From positions 2,728,001-2,792,000 of the forward strand of contig NZ_CP130720.1 in NCBI RefSeq assembly GCF_035984415.1: a stretch of DNA of 64,000 nt, written 5' to 3'. Every line of letters starts with the position of its first letter. Positions within the stretch are counted from its first letter, which is position 1. This DNA is from Streptomyces sp. NBC_01296. GTDB taxonomy: Bacteria; Actinomycetota; Actinomycetes; Streptomycetales; Streptomycetaceae. A program made the translations under genes and the position numbers. The notes beneath the pieces were generated by a model. That model searched no databases. It was given only the letters and a program-made list of their open reading frames with translations, and was not told the origin of the DNA. Of this stretch, positions 30,670-39,009 are shown piece after piece.

Positions 30670-30736
30670 GCAATCTCGACCTACTTCCAACTCGCGAGGT
30701 ACCTGACCGCACGGGGTATCCGTGCCGTACTACTTC

Positions 30737-31024
30737 TTACGGTGTCGCCTCGGCCACGACGGCCACGGCTTTGCTCAGTCCGGTCGTGTCGAGTGCTCCC
30801 GGGGACCGAAGGGCCCGGGGGAACGCTCTGCGACGGACCGCCTTGTCCAGACAGACCACGGCAGGGTGCACATAGGCGCCCCGGCCGGGCAGCGTACCGC
30901 TTGGATCAGGGACGCATTCGTCCCCGACCGCCACGATGCGCAGCAGATCGCTCTTGGCCGCTCGCTCCCGACACCCCACACAGGTGCGTTCGGGGCATGC
31001 GCGGGCTTGCGTCCGGCCAGACAC
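30737..31024 (-). CDS. ylxR: YlxR family RNA-binding protein (DUF448)
   Basis: 95 residues from GTG 31024. Shows the family signature [20 protein letters not shown] and GRGAYVHP, then a basic segment [14 protein letters not shown]. YlxR proteins are small nucleic-acid-binding proteins encoded between nusA and infB; in B. subtilis YlxR has been linked to RNase P. Located 119 bp after nusA. Confidence 0.93.
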   Translation of the reverse strand: MSGRTQARACPERTCVGCRERAAKSDLLRIVAVGDECVPDPSGTLPGRGAYVHPAVVCLDKAVRRRAFPRALRSPGALDTTGLSKAVAVVAEATP

Positions 31025-31143
31025 GCCTAAGTCTACCTCCCCGCACCGACCTCACCCCTTCGGGCGAAAAATCGAACGGATGTTGTCGAGATCTGCTGTC
31101 TTGATCCTGTCTACCTGCCGGACAGCTCCGGCAGGTACCGGAT

Positions 31144-32154
31144 TTATTCCCCGTCCCGGCCCCGGTCGGCGTCCGGGGACACCTCGGTGTCGGGACGGAT
31201 GTCGATGCGCCAGCCGGTGAGCCGAGCGGCGAGGCGGGCGTTCTGGCCCTCCTTGCCGATGGCCAGCGACAGCTGGTAGTCGGGCACGGTCACCCGGGCG
31301 GAGCGCGAGTCCCAGTCGACGACCTCGACCTTGCTCACCCGGGCGGGTGACAGCGCGTTCGCGACCATCTCCGCCGGGTCGTCGGACCAGTCGACGATGT
31401 CGATCTTCTCGCCGTGCAGCTCGGCCATGACATTGCGCACACGGGCGCCCATCGGGCCGATGCAGGCGCCCTTCGGGTTGAGGCCCGAGCGGGTGGACCG
31501 TACGGCGATCTTGGTGCGGTGGCCGGCCTCGCGGGCGATCGCCGAGATCTCGACGCTGCCGTCCGCGATCTCCGGGACCTCCAGCGCGAAGAGCTTCTTC
31601 ACCAGGTTGGGGTGGGTGCGCGACAGGGTCACGGACGGACCGCGGACACCCTTCGCCACCCGTACGACGTACGCCTTGATGCGCAGGCCGTGCGTGTACT
31701 CCTCGCCGGGGACCTGCTCCTGCACCGGCAGGATGGCCTCGAGCTTGCCGATGTCGACGAGGACGTTCTTGGGGTCCTTGCCCTGCTGGACGACACCGGT
31801 GATGACGTCGCCCTCACGGCCGGCGAACTCGCCGAAGGTCAGGTCGTCCTCTGCGTCGCGCAGACGCTGCAGAATCACCTGCTTGGCGGTCGTCGCGGCG
31901 ATCCGGCCGAAGTCCGACGGGGTGTCGTCGAACTCCTTGGCCTCCTGCCCCTCCTCCAGGTCCCGCGGGTCCTCCGTCGCCCACACGACGACGTGGCCGT
32001 TGGTGCGGTCCAGCTCCACGCGCGCGCGCCGGAAGCTGCCCTCGGTGCGGTGGTACGCGATGAGGAGGGCCGACTCGATCGCCTCGACGAGCAGGTCGAA
32101 GGAGATCTCCTTCTCCCGGACCAGACCCCGCAGGGCACTCATGTCGATGTCCAC
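31144..32154 (-). CDS. nusA: transcription termination/antitermination protein NusA
   Basis: 336 residues from GTG 32154, which has AGGAGG 7 nt upstream inside the end of rimP; an ATG four codons later is less well placed. N-terminal RNA-polymerase-binding domain ([20 protein letters not shown]), S1 domain ([13 protein letters not shown]), then KH1 ([20 protein letters not shown]) and KH2 ([20 protein letters not shown]). No C-terminal acidic repeats, as expected outside proteobacteria. Two bp after rimP. Confidence 0.97.
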   Translation of the reverse strand: MDIDMSALRGLVREKEISFDLLVEAIESALLIAYHRTEGSFRRARVELDRTNGHVVVWATEDPRDLEEGQEAKEFDDTPSDFGRIAATTAKQVILQRLRDAEDDLTFGEFAGREGDVITGVVQQGKDPKNVLVDIGKLEAILPVQEQVPGEEYTHGLRIKAYVVRVAKGVRGPSVTLSRTHPNLVKKLFALEVPEIADGSVEISAIAREAGHRTKIAVRSTRSGLNPKGACIGPMGARVRNVMAELHGEKIDIVDWSDDPAEMVANALSPARVSKVEVVDWDSRSARVTVPDYQLSLAIGKEGQNARLAARLTGWRIDIRPDTEVSPDADRGRDGE

Positions 32155-32156
32155 GG

Positions 32157-32654
32157 CTACGCCTCCTCTTCCTTCTTGTCCTTGCGGTTGAACTCGATCT
32201 CGACCCGCGCCTTGGCGATGTCGGTGAAAGCAATGCGGCGGGCGGTCGCCTTGCGGCCCTTCACGCCCGGAACCTCGAGGTCCATTCCCTCGTCGTCCAC
32301 GTCGAGGATGCGGGCGATCAGTTCCTCGCCCTCCACCGGCTGGAACTTCACGAGGCGGCCGATCGCCCGTACGTAGTGACGGTGCTCGGTCAGCGGGCGG
32401 TCGGCGCCCGGCGAGCTCACTTCGAGGACATACTCGTCCTCGCCCATCACATCGGATTCGTCGAGCTTCTCGGAGACCTCGCGGCTCAGCTCGGCACACG
32501 CGTCCAGTTCCACGCCCTCGTCGGAGTCCACGATGATGCGCAGCATCCGGCGCTTGCCGGCCTTGGACATCTCGACGTCCTCGAGATCCAGGCCCTTGGC
32601 GGCGACGAGCGGCTCCAGCAATGCGCGCAGCCTGTCGCTCTGGGTGGTGCTCAT
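32157..32654 (-). CDS. rimP: ribosome maturation factor RimP
   Basis: 165 residues from ATG 32654 (CGAGGAGTCACCCGG upstream). Family features: [38 protein letters not shown] and [20 protein letters not shown]. Needed for 30S maturation. First gene of the nusA-infB operon; divergent from the lipoprotein gene at 32811, so 32655-32810 should contain both promoters. Confidence 0.96.
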   Translation of the reverse strand: MSTTQSDRLRALLEPLVAAKGLDLEDVEMSKAGKRRMLRIIVDSDEGVELDACAELSREVSEKLDESDVMGEDEYVLEVSSPGADRPLTEHRHYVRAIGRLVKFQPVEGEELIARILDVDDEGMDLEVPGVKGRKATARRIAFTDIAKARVEIEFNRKDKKEEEA

Positions 32655-32810
32655 CCGGGTGACTCCTCGGCCGCGTGTGCTGTTGTGGTTTACGTCGCGT
32701 GTCAGGTCAAAGGGTATCCGGTCGCGGAGGGTGTTGCCGTCCTCCGCGGGGACAGGGCCCCGGGTACGGTGATCACACCCTGTCCCGTCACCACCTTCGA
32801 GGACGTCGCC

Positions 32811-33383
32811 GTGCCCTGGACTTCGCCTTTGCGGCTCTCCCGCAGGAGCCTGCTCGCCGGTGCCGCCGGCGTGGCCGGCGCCGCGCTGCTCACCGGGTGC
32901 TCCGACGGGGACGGCTCGCCGGACACCGCCGTCGGGGTTCCACTCGAACGGCGGATGCGCGAGACAGCCGTTCGGGACAGCGAACGGCTGCTGGAACGTT
33001 ACGACGCCACCGCCGCCGCCCATCCGGCCCTGGCCGCGCGCCTCGCGCCGCTGCGGGCCTCGGTCGCCGCGCACACCGGGGCACTGGCCTCCGCGGACTC
33101 CGCGACCCGCAAGCCCTCGGGCTCCGCCTCGCCCTCCTCCGCCGCCTCCGGCGCCGCCTCGTCCGCGCCGGCCGGCGCCCCCGCGGTGAGCGGCGAGCCC
33201 GTGCCGCCGAAGCCGGAGGAGGCCCTGACCGCCCTCGCGGACGCCGAGCGGAGCCTGTCCGAGGCCCGGACCATCGCCCTGGCCGGGGCGCCCGGGGAGC
33301 TGGCCCGGCTGCTGGCCTCGGTGGCCGCGTGCGGCGCCGTACACGCCTACCTGCTGACCTCGCCCCAGGGAGCCAAGCCGTGA
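32811..33383 (+). CDS. predicted Tat-exported lipoprotein, unknown function
   Basis: 190 residues from GTG 32811 (CGAGGACG upstream). The signal has a twin-arginine stretch (LRLSRRSLLAGAAGVAGAAL) directly followed by a lipobox LLTGC, so it should be a lipidated surface protein. The mature part is helical and Ala-rich with a Ser/Ala/Pro-rich disordered insert (about residues 98-125). I recognise no enzyme domain. The stop overlaps the GTG of the next gene (GTGA), so it is made together with the DUF4439 protein. Confidence 0.82.
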   Translation: MPWTSPLRLSRRSLLAGAAGVAGAALLTGCSDGDGSPDTAVGVPLERRMRETAVRDSERLLERYDATAAAHPALAARLAPLRASVAAHTGALASADSATRKPSGSASPSSAASGAASSAPAGAPAVSGEPVPPKPEEALTALADAERSLSEARTIALAGAPGELARLLASVAACGAVHAYLLTSPQGAKP

Positions 33384-33838
33384 AGCCCGAACCCTCTCCC
33401 GCGAACCGCGCCCTCGAAGCCGCGCAGTCGGCGCTCGCCGCCGAGCACGCGGCCGCGTACGGGTACGGGGTGATCGGCGCGCGAGCCGCTTCCGCGCGCT
33501 CCGCCGAGGCCCGCGAGGCGCACGGCGGCCACCTGTCCCGCCGGGACGCGCTCGCCCGGACGGTGCGCGAGATGGGCGGTTCGCCGCGGCCCGCGGAGGC
33601 GGCGTACGCCCTGCCCTTCGAGGTGCGCACCCCGGCCGATGCCGAGCGGCTGGCCGCCGAGATCGAGGACCGGGTGGCGGGTGCTTACTCCGACCTGGTG
33701 CGGGCGGCGGACGGCCGGTTGCGCCGCGAGGCGGCCGACGCGCTGAGCGCCGCGGCCGTGCGCGCGGCACGCTGGCGTGGTGTCGGCGTAGCCTTCCCTG
33801 GGCTCACGGAACGTGGAGAACGAGCCCGGACCAGCTGA
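33380..33838 (+). CDS. DUF4439 ferritin-like domain protein
   Basis: 152 residues, GTG 33380 overlapping the lipoprotein stop. Four-helix ferritin-like protein: ALEAAQSALAAEHAAAYGYG carries the first Glu/His pair, then AREAHGGHLSRRDALARTVR and AERLAAEIEDRVAGAYSDLV. DUF4439 proteins are common in actinobacteria and lack an assigned function; metal binding is plausible from the E-H spacing but unproven. Its 3' end lies just upstream of the next gene. Confidence 0.85.
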   Translation: MKPEPSPANRALEAAQSALAAEHAAAYGYGVIGARAASARSAEAREAHGGHLSRRDALARTVREMGGSPRPAEAAYALPFEVRTPADAERLAAEIEDRVAGAYSDLVRAADGRLRREAADALSAAAVRAARWRGVGVAFPGLTERGERARTS

Positions 33839-33854
33839 AAGGGATCACGCACGC

Positions 33855-34757
33855 ATGGCTTTCGAACCGCCGCAGCGGCTTGTACGGGCGCTCGGCGAGA
33901 CGCCGGATCCGGCCCATGACGCGGACTGGCTGGGGCAGTTGCCCCGGCTCGCCGAGGAGGCGCTGGCCCGGCGTGGGGTCCAGGCCCAGCGGGTGCAGGC
34001 CCCGGGCGGCCGGAGCAGTCTGGTCGTCCTCGTCCACTACGCCGACGGGACCCCGGCCGCGGTGAAGCTGGCTCCCCCGTCCGCGCGCCCCGACCGGGAG
34101 CTGGCCGCGCTGGCGCACTGGGGCGGGTTCGGCGCCGTACGGGTCCTCGACACCCGCCACCACGAGGAGGACGGGGCACTGCTGCTGGAGCGGCTCCACC
34201 CGGAGGTGTCGTTGCGGTCGCTGCCGGAGGCGAAGGCCCTGCTGGAGGCGAGCGGGACGCTGCGCAGGCTGTGGGTGGCCCCGCCGGCCGGGCACCTGTT
34301 CGAGACGGTGGCCGAGCGCACCGCGCAGCAGGCGGAGGTGCTGCGCAAGGCCCCGCCGGAGACCGAGGCGCTGGCGTCCGCCGCGCTCGCGGTCCGCGAG
34401 GAGCTGACGGCGCTGCCCGGCGAAGAGCTGCTGCTGCACGGGAACTTCCGGCAGGGCAAGGTGCTGGCGGGCGAGCGGGCTCCGTGGCTGGCGGTCGGTC
34501 CGGACCCGCTGGTCGGGGACCGTGCGTACGACCTGGCCCGGCTGGTCCGGGACCGGCTGGAGGACCAGGTCGCGTCCTCGGCGGGGGCGGCGGGCGCCCG
34601 GCGCCGGGTGAACAAGCTGGCCGACTCCCTGGAGGTCGACCGGGACCGGCTGCGGGGCTGGACGCTGTTCCGCGCGGTGGAGTCCGGGAACCGGGCGCTG
34701 GCCGCGGGGCGGCGCCGGGACGCGGAGCTGCTGCTGGAGTTCGCGGCCTGGTTGTAG
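33855..34757 (+). CDS. aminoglycoside-phosphotransferase-like protein with degraded active site (probable pseudokinase)
   Basis: 300 residues from ATG 33855 (AAAGGGA ~10 nt upstream; an in-frame GTG at 33813 would overlap the preceding gene and has no ribosome site). The overall fold matches the StrA/streptomycin-6-kinase branch of the APH family: ATP-site K71 (AAVKLAPP), C-terminal VGDRAYDLARLVRDR. However, the catalytic loop reads LLHGNFRQGKVL instead of HGDxxxxN, and the metal site reads LAVGPDPLVGD instead of LAIDPKPxxGD. So the catalytic Asp is Asn197, the Asn is Lys202 and the metal Asp is Gly215. Resistance activity is therefore unlikely. Confidence 0.8.
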   Translation: MAFEPPQRLVRALGETPDPAHDADWLGQLPRLAEEALARRGVQAQRVQAPGGRSSLVVLVHYADGTPAAVKLAPPSARPDRELAALAHWGGFGAVRVLDTRHHEEDGALLLERLHPEVSLRSLPEAKALLEASGTLRRLWVAPPAGHLFETVAERTAQQAEVLRKAPPETEALASAALAVREELTALPGEELLLHGNFRQGKVLAGERAPWLAVGPDPLVGDRAYDLARLVRDRLEDQVASSAGAAGARRRVNKLADSLEVDRDRLRGWTLFRAVESGNRALAAGRRRDAELLLEFAAWL

Positions 34758-34814
34758 GGAATACCGTAGATACGGGTAGGTGCCCCGCAGACAGGCGCCC
34801 CGCAGGAGGCCGTC

Positions 34815-36068
34815 ATGGTCCAGGAACTGCTGACAGCGGGAATCGCGGCGGCCGCAGGAGTCGCGGTGTACGCGGGCGTGGCCGCACGGGTGGTGCGGCA
34901 GTACGAGCGGGGTTTGGTCTTCCGCTTCGGCCGCCTGCGGGAGGGGATCCGCGGGCCCGGCTTCACCATGATCCTCCCGTTCATCGACCGCCTGCTCAAG
35001 GTGAACATGCAGATCGTGACGCTGCCGGTGCCCGCGCAGGAGGGCATCACGCGGGACAACGTCACGGTGCGGGTGGACGCGGTCGTGTACTTCAAGGTCG
35101 TGGACCCGGCGAACGCGATCATCGAGGTGGAGGACTACCGTTTCGCGGTCTCGCAGATGGCGCAGACCTCGCTGCGCTCGATCATCGGCAAATCGGACCT
35201 GGACGATCTGCTGTCCAACCGGGAGCAGCTGAACCAGGGGCTGGAGCTGATGATCGACAGCCCGGCGGTGGGATGGGGCGTGCAGATCGACCGGGTCGAG
35301 ATCAAGGACGTCTCGCTGCCGGAGACGATGAAGCGGTCGATGGCGCGGCAGGCGGAGGCGGACCGCGAGCGGCGGGCGCGGGTCATCAACGCGGATGCGG
35401 AGCTTCAGGCTTCGCGGAAGCTGGCCGAGGCGGCGGCGGTGATGTCGGAGCAGCCGGCGGCGCTGCAGTTGCGGCTGCTGCAGACGGTGGTGGCGGTGGC
35501 TGCGGAGAAGAACTCCACGCTGGTCCTCCCCTTCCCGGTGGAACTCCTCCGCTTCCTGGAACGCGCCGCCCCGGCCCAAACGGCCCCGGACCCGGCGGCC
35601 ACACCCCCACGCAAGGCCTCGCCGCCCCCGGCCCCCGCAGTCAACGCTTCGCCGACCTCTGGCCTTGCACTCAACGCCTCATCGGCCCCCGACCACCCCG
35701 CACTCAACGCTTCACCGGCCCCCGACCCCGCAGTGGACGGCACCCCGGACCCCGAACCCCCCGTGGACGGCACCCCGGACCCCGAACCCCCCGTGGACGG
35801 CTCGCCGGATGCCGACCCCGCGCGAAACGGCTCCCTGGGCTGCGGAGCAGCGCTGAACGCCTCGCCGGCCCCCGACCCCGCAGTGGACGGCTCGCCGGGC
35901 CGTGGCCCTGCGTTGGACGGCTCCGGGAATCCCGGACCCACGCCGGACGGATCCCTGGAGCCGGGCACCGGGCTGGACGGCTCCCCGGGCCCCGGACCGA
36001 GCGTGGACGGTTCGCCGGGCCCGGACGCTGCCACCGCACCCGGCACGGACGAAGCACAGCCCGGGTGA
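34815..36068 (+). CDS. SPFH/stomatin-like membrane protein with long repetitive C-terminal tail
   Basis: 417 residues from ATG 34815 (GCAGGAGG upstream). N-terminal membrane segment (~5-27), then the SPFH core: QYERGLVFRFGRLREGIRGP, DNVTVRVDAVVYFKVVDPAN, then VQIDRVEIKDVSLPETMKRS and the coiled RRARVINADAELQASRKLAE. Normal relatives end near residue 260. Here ~155 residues of imperfect 10-14-residue units follow (VDGTPDPEP, LNASPAPDP, VDGSPGPGP). The tail is Pro/Asp/Gly/Ser-rich with almost no Lys, so disordered and acidic. Directly followed by a dispersed repeat element. Confidence 0.88.
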   Translation: MVQELLTAGIAAAAGVAVYAGVAARVVRQYERGLVFRFGRLREGIRGPGFTMILPFIDRLLKVNMQIVTLPVPAQEGITRDNVTVRVDAVVYFKVVDPANAIIEVEDYRFAVSQMAQTSLRSIIGKSDLDDLLSNREQLNQGLELMIDSPAVGWGVQIDRVEIKDVSLPETMKRSMARQAEADRERRARVINADAELQASRKLAEAAAVMSEQPAALQLRLLQTVVAVAAEKNSTLVLPFPVELLRFLERAAPAQTAPDPAATPPRKASPPPAPAVNASPTSGLALNASSAPDHPALNASPAPDPAVDGTPDPEPPVDGTPDPEPPVDGSPDADPARNGSLGCGAALNASPAPDPAVDGSPGRGPALDGSGNPGPTPDGSLEPGTGLDGSPGPGPSVDGSPGPDAATAPGTDEAQPG

Positions 36069-36075
36069 CCGCTCC

Positions 36076-36162
36076 CGCTGCGCGGGGCCTTCTCCCCGCC
36101 CCGCCCTTTCTCCGTTTCCCGGGCTCTGCCCGGACCCGCGCCTCAAACGCCGGCGGGGCTGG
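36076..36162 (-). repeat. dispersed bipartite intergenic repeat, copy B1 (minus orientation)
   Basis: Read on the minus strand: head CCAGCCCCGCCGGCG, TTTGAGGCGCGGGTCCGGGC, a short CGGGC-AGA-GCCCG hairpin, then tail AAACGGAGAAAGGGCGGGGC and GGCCCCGCGCAGCG. Same modules as at 19965-20196. Begins 8 bp after the stomatin-like gene's stop. Confidence 0.85.
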
Positions 36163-36201
36163 AGTTCCCCCGGTCGGGCCGGATGGCGCCGGAGCGCCAT
36201 G

Positions 36202-36294
36202 TCAGCCCGCCCAGCGTTTGAGGCGCGGGGGTCCGGGGGCGGAGCCCCCGGTTTCGGGAAGGGGCGGGGCGGGGAGAAGGCCCCGCGCAGCGGC
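36202..36294 (+). repeat. dispersed bipartite intergenic repeat, copy B2 (plus orientation)
   Basis: TCAGCCCGCCCAGCG, TTTGAGGCGCGGG, the hairpin GGGGGC-GGA-GCCCCC, then GGGAAGGGGCGGGGCGGGGA and GGCCCCGCGCAGCGG. With copy B1 it forms an inverted pair separated by ~40 bp. Confidence 0.85.
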
Positions 36295-36566
36295 ACCCGG
36301 CACCCCGTGGACGGCACCCCGCACCCAGTGATCAGCAGCCGTTGGCCGGTCGCAGGCAGCCGGTGGCCAGTGGCCCGCCCCCTGGAGGCGGGCAGCCGGT
36401 CGCCGGCAGTTGGTGCCCCGCCACCGGAGGCCGACAGCGGGTGGCCGGCAGCCCGAACCCGGCAGCACGCGGTACGCACCCCATGGCCGGACGGCGGGCC
36501 ACGCGGCACGCACCCCGCACCCCGTGGCCGGAGGCCGGAAGCCCGCAGACGGTGGCTCCCGGGCGT

Positions 36567-36590
36567 CAGGGCATCAGGGCATCAGGGCAT
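36567..36590. repeat. three 8-bp tandem repeats covering the proS stop codon
   Basis: CAGGGCAT repeated at 36567-36574, 36575-36582 and 36583-36590, followed by CAGG. The proS stop (36582-36584) is inside the array; every unit supplies a TGA on the minus strand. Confidence 0.85.
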
Positions 36591-38279
36591 CAGGCGGGAC
36601 AGGGCTTCCGACAGGGGGAGTTCCTCGCGGGTGCCCGTGGCGCGGTGCTGGAGTTCGACCACCTCGTCCGCCGAGCGGCGGCCCGCGACCAGGATCCACG
36701 GGACGCCGATCAGTTCCGCGTCCGTGAGCTTCACGCCCGGGGACAGGCCCGGGCGGTCGTCCAGCAGGACCCGCAGCCCGGACCCCGCCAGGGCCTCGGC
36801 CGCCTGCTCCGCCAGCGCCAGCGGAACCGCCTTGCCCGCCGCCACCACGTGGACGTCCGCCGGGGCCACCGCCGCGGGCCAGGCCAATCCCCGCGCGTCG
36901 GCGGTCTGTTCGGCCAGCGCGGCCACCGCCCGCGAGACGCCGATGCCGTACGAGCCCATCGTGACCCGCACCGGCTTGCCCTCCCGGCCCAGCACGTCCA
37001 GCCCGAACGCGTCCGCGTACTTGCGGCCCAGCTGGAAGATGTGCCCGATCTCGATCGCGCGGTCCAGCCGGAGCCCGGCGCCGCAGCGCGGGCAGGGGTC
37101 GCCGGGCTCGACGACGACCACGTCGAGGTACTGGTCCACCTCGAAGTCCCGCCCGCAGACCACGTTCCGGGCGTGCGTGTTCTCGCGGTTGGCCCCCGTC
37201 ACCCACGAAGTGCCGGGCGCGACACGGGGGTCGGCCAGGTAGCGGACCTTGCCGAGACCCTGCGGGCCCACGTAGCCGCGTACCAGGTCCGGGCGGTCGA
37301 CGAAGTCCTCGGCCGTCACCAACTCCACGACCGCCGGGGCCAGATGCTCGCCGAGCTTGCCGAGGTCCACCTCCCGGTCGCCGGGTACGCCCACGGCCGT
37401 GATCTCGCCGTCGACCTTCACCAGGAGGTTCTTCAGCGTCGCCGACGCGGGCACGCCGAGGTGCGCGGCGAGGGTCTCGATCGTCGGGGTGTCGGGGGTG
37501 TCCACCTCCTCGAGCGCGGGGTGCTCGGCGTCCACCGGGGTCAGCGCGAAGGTCACGGCCTCCGTGTTCGCCGCGTAGTCGCAGGACGGGCAGTCCACGA
37601 ACGTGTCCTCGCCCGCCGGCGCGGGCGCCAGGAACTCCTCCGACGCCGAGCCGCCCATGGCGCCCGACACCGCCGACACGATGCGGTGGTCCAGGCCGAG
37701 GCGCTCGAAGATGCGCTGGTACGCGGCCCGGTGCAGGGCGTAGGACTCCGCGAGACCGTCGTCGCTCACGTCGAAGGAGTACGAGTCCTTCATCTGGAAC
37801 TCGCGGCCGCGCAGCACGCCGGACCGCGGCCGGGCCTCGTCGCGGTACTTGGTCTGGATCTGGTAGAGCATGACCGGCAGGTCCTTGTAGGACGTGCACT
37901 GGTCCTTCACCACCAGGGTGAAGATCTCCTCGTGGGTGGGGCCGAGGAGGTAGTCCGCGCCCTTGCGGTCCTTGAGCCGGAAGAGCAGGTCCCCGTACTC
38001 CGTCCAGCGCCCGCTGACCTCGTACGGCTCCTTCGGCAGCAGCGCCGGGAGCAGGACCTCCTGGGCCCCGATGGCGTCCATCTCCTCGCGGACGATGCGC
38101 GAGACGTTGTCGAGGACCTTCTTGCCGAGCGGCAGCCAGGTCCACACGCCCGCGGAGCTGCGGCGGACGTATCCGGCGCGGACGAGGAGCCGGTGGCTGA
38201 GGGTCTCCGCGTCGGCCGGGTCCTCGCGGAGGGTCTTGGCCATGAGGCGGGACATGCGCTGCACGTGTTGCGATGACAT
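36582..38279 (-). CDS. proS: prolyl-tRNA synthetase (bacterial type)
   Basis: Class II synthetase charging tRNA-Pro. 565 residues from ATG 38279. Motif 2-type core around [18 protein letters not shown] and [20 protein letters not shown] (class II motif 2 with the Arg), a YbaK-like editing insertion (~225-385), motif 3 [20 protein letters not shown], and the anticodon-binding domain at the end. No clear Shine-Dalgarno lies before 38279; the second ATG (38255) has none either, so the start is less certain than the gene. Confidence 0.96.
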   Translation of the reverse strand: MSSQHVQRMSRLMAKTLREDPADAETLSHRLLVRAGYVRRSSAGVWTWLPLGKKVLDNVSRIVREEMDAIGAQEVLLPALLPKEPYEVSGRWTEYGDLLFRLKDRKGADYLLGPTHEEIFTLVVKDQCTSYKDLPVMLYQIQTKYRDEARPRSGVLRGREFQMKDSYSFDVSDDGLAESYALHRAAYQRIFERLGLDHRIVSAVSGAMGGSASEEFLAPAPAGEDTFVDCPSCDYAANTEAVTFALTPVDAEHPALEEVDTPDTPTIETLAAHLGVPASATLKNLLVKVDGEITAVGVPGDREVDLGKLGEHLAPAVVELVTAEDFVDRPDLVRGYVGPQGLGKVRYLADPRVAPGTSWVTGANRENTHARNVVCGRDFEVDQYLDVVVVEPGDPCPRCGAGLRLDRAIEIGHIFQLGRKYADAFGLDVLGREGKPVRVTMGSYGIGVSRAVAALAEQTADARGLAWPAAVAPADVHVVAAGKAVPLALAEQAAEALAGSGLRVLLDDRPGLSPGVKLTDAELIGVPWILVAGRRSADEVVELQHRATGTREELPLSEALSRLMP

Positions 38280-38323
38280 GACGGGAGGCTACCGGGGGCA
38301 CCGGGTCCCCCGGAAACCCGTTT

Positions 38324-38896
38324 TCAGGCGCGCCGGAGCGGCAGTGGCGCCCCCATCACGGCGTACGGGAGGCTCGCGCTCGGGAAGTGCACCTGGCGGG
38401 CCAGGTCCGTGTAGCCGAGGACCCGGTAGAGCCCGCGGGCCGGGCTTTCGGTGTCGATGGCGGAGAGGATGGAGCGGGGCTCCTCGGCGGCGTCGGTGAG
38501 CCGGGTGATGAGGGTGCGGCCGACGCCGTGGCCCTGGAAGCCGGGGTGGACGTGCAGCTCGGTGATCACGAAGGCACCGTCGAGCCAGCCGTCGTGCCCC
38601 TCGGCCCGCAGGTACGGCTCGACGACCGAGGACCACCAGTACGCCCGGTCGTTCGGCATCCCGTACACGAACCCGGCGAGCGCCCCGTCCTCGGTGAACG
38701 CACCGAGCGCGCGGGCTCCGCGGCAGGTCATGTGGCGCTGCACGATGTAGCGCCGGATGCCGACCTCCTCCTCGCTGAGCCCGAAGGCCACGGCCTGCAC
38801 GCGCAGCGCCTCGTCCACGCGGTCGGCGAGGTCGAGCCGGCCGATGCGGAGTCCGGCGGGCCGGTCGGGGTCGTCGCCCCCGGGGGTAGGCAGCAT
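38324..38896 (-). CDS. GNAT family N-acetyltransferase
   Basis: 190 residues from ATG 38896. Acetyl-CoA-binding motif A is ITELHVHPGFQGHGVGRTLI (Q-x-x-G-x-G). Motif B is TESPARGLYRVLGYTDL, the family's Asn/Ala-...-LY-x-x-x-G-Y/F. The N-terminal segment EEEVGIRRYIVQRHMTCRGA and WWSSVVEPYL are less typical. Substrate unknown; the neighbour at 39010 is a second acetyltransferase on the same strand. Confidence 0.85.
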   Translation of the reverse strand: MLPTPGGDDPDRPAGLRIGRLDLADRVDEALRVQAVAFGLSEEEVGIRRYIVQRHMTCRGARALGAFTEDGALAGFVYGMPNDRAYWWSSVVEPYLRAEGHDGWLDGAFVITELHVHPGFQGHGVGRTLITRLTDAAEEPRSILSAIDTESPARGLYRVLGYTDLARQVHFPSASLPYAVMGAPLPLRRA

Positions 38897-39009
38897 GCCG
38901 CGACCTTACTGGGCGTTCCCCCGCCCCGTCCGTACGGCCCCCACCCCTGCGGCGCTCGGCCGCGGCGACGTTCGGAGCGCGGGGTTCGGTGCCAGCGCCC
39001 CGACCGCGT

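Larger units (their letters stand above)
36069..36581. other. 513-bp non-coding gap with inverted dispersed repeats and degenerate G+C-rich repeats
   Basis: Contains two copies of the dispersed bipartite element in opposite orientations (36076-36294). A fragment resembling the coding repeat of the preceding gene's tail follows (36305-36325), then ~230 bp of degenerate CCGGTGGCC-like motifs, and an octamer tandem repeat reaching the proS stop. No gene is credible on either strand. Confidence 0.7.

Noticed and set aside
33855..34757. Aminoglycoside resistance gene
   Set aside because: Fold similarity only; the catalytic Asp, Asn and metal Asp positions are replaced, so a resistance call is not supported.
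35712..36513. Minus-strand frames over the stomatin tail and the following gap
   Set aside because: Low-complexity mirror of a coding repeat and of the dispersed elements; no ribosome site.
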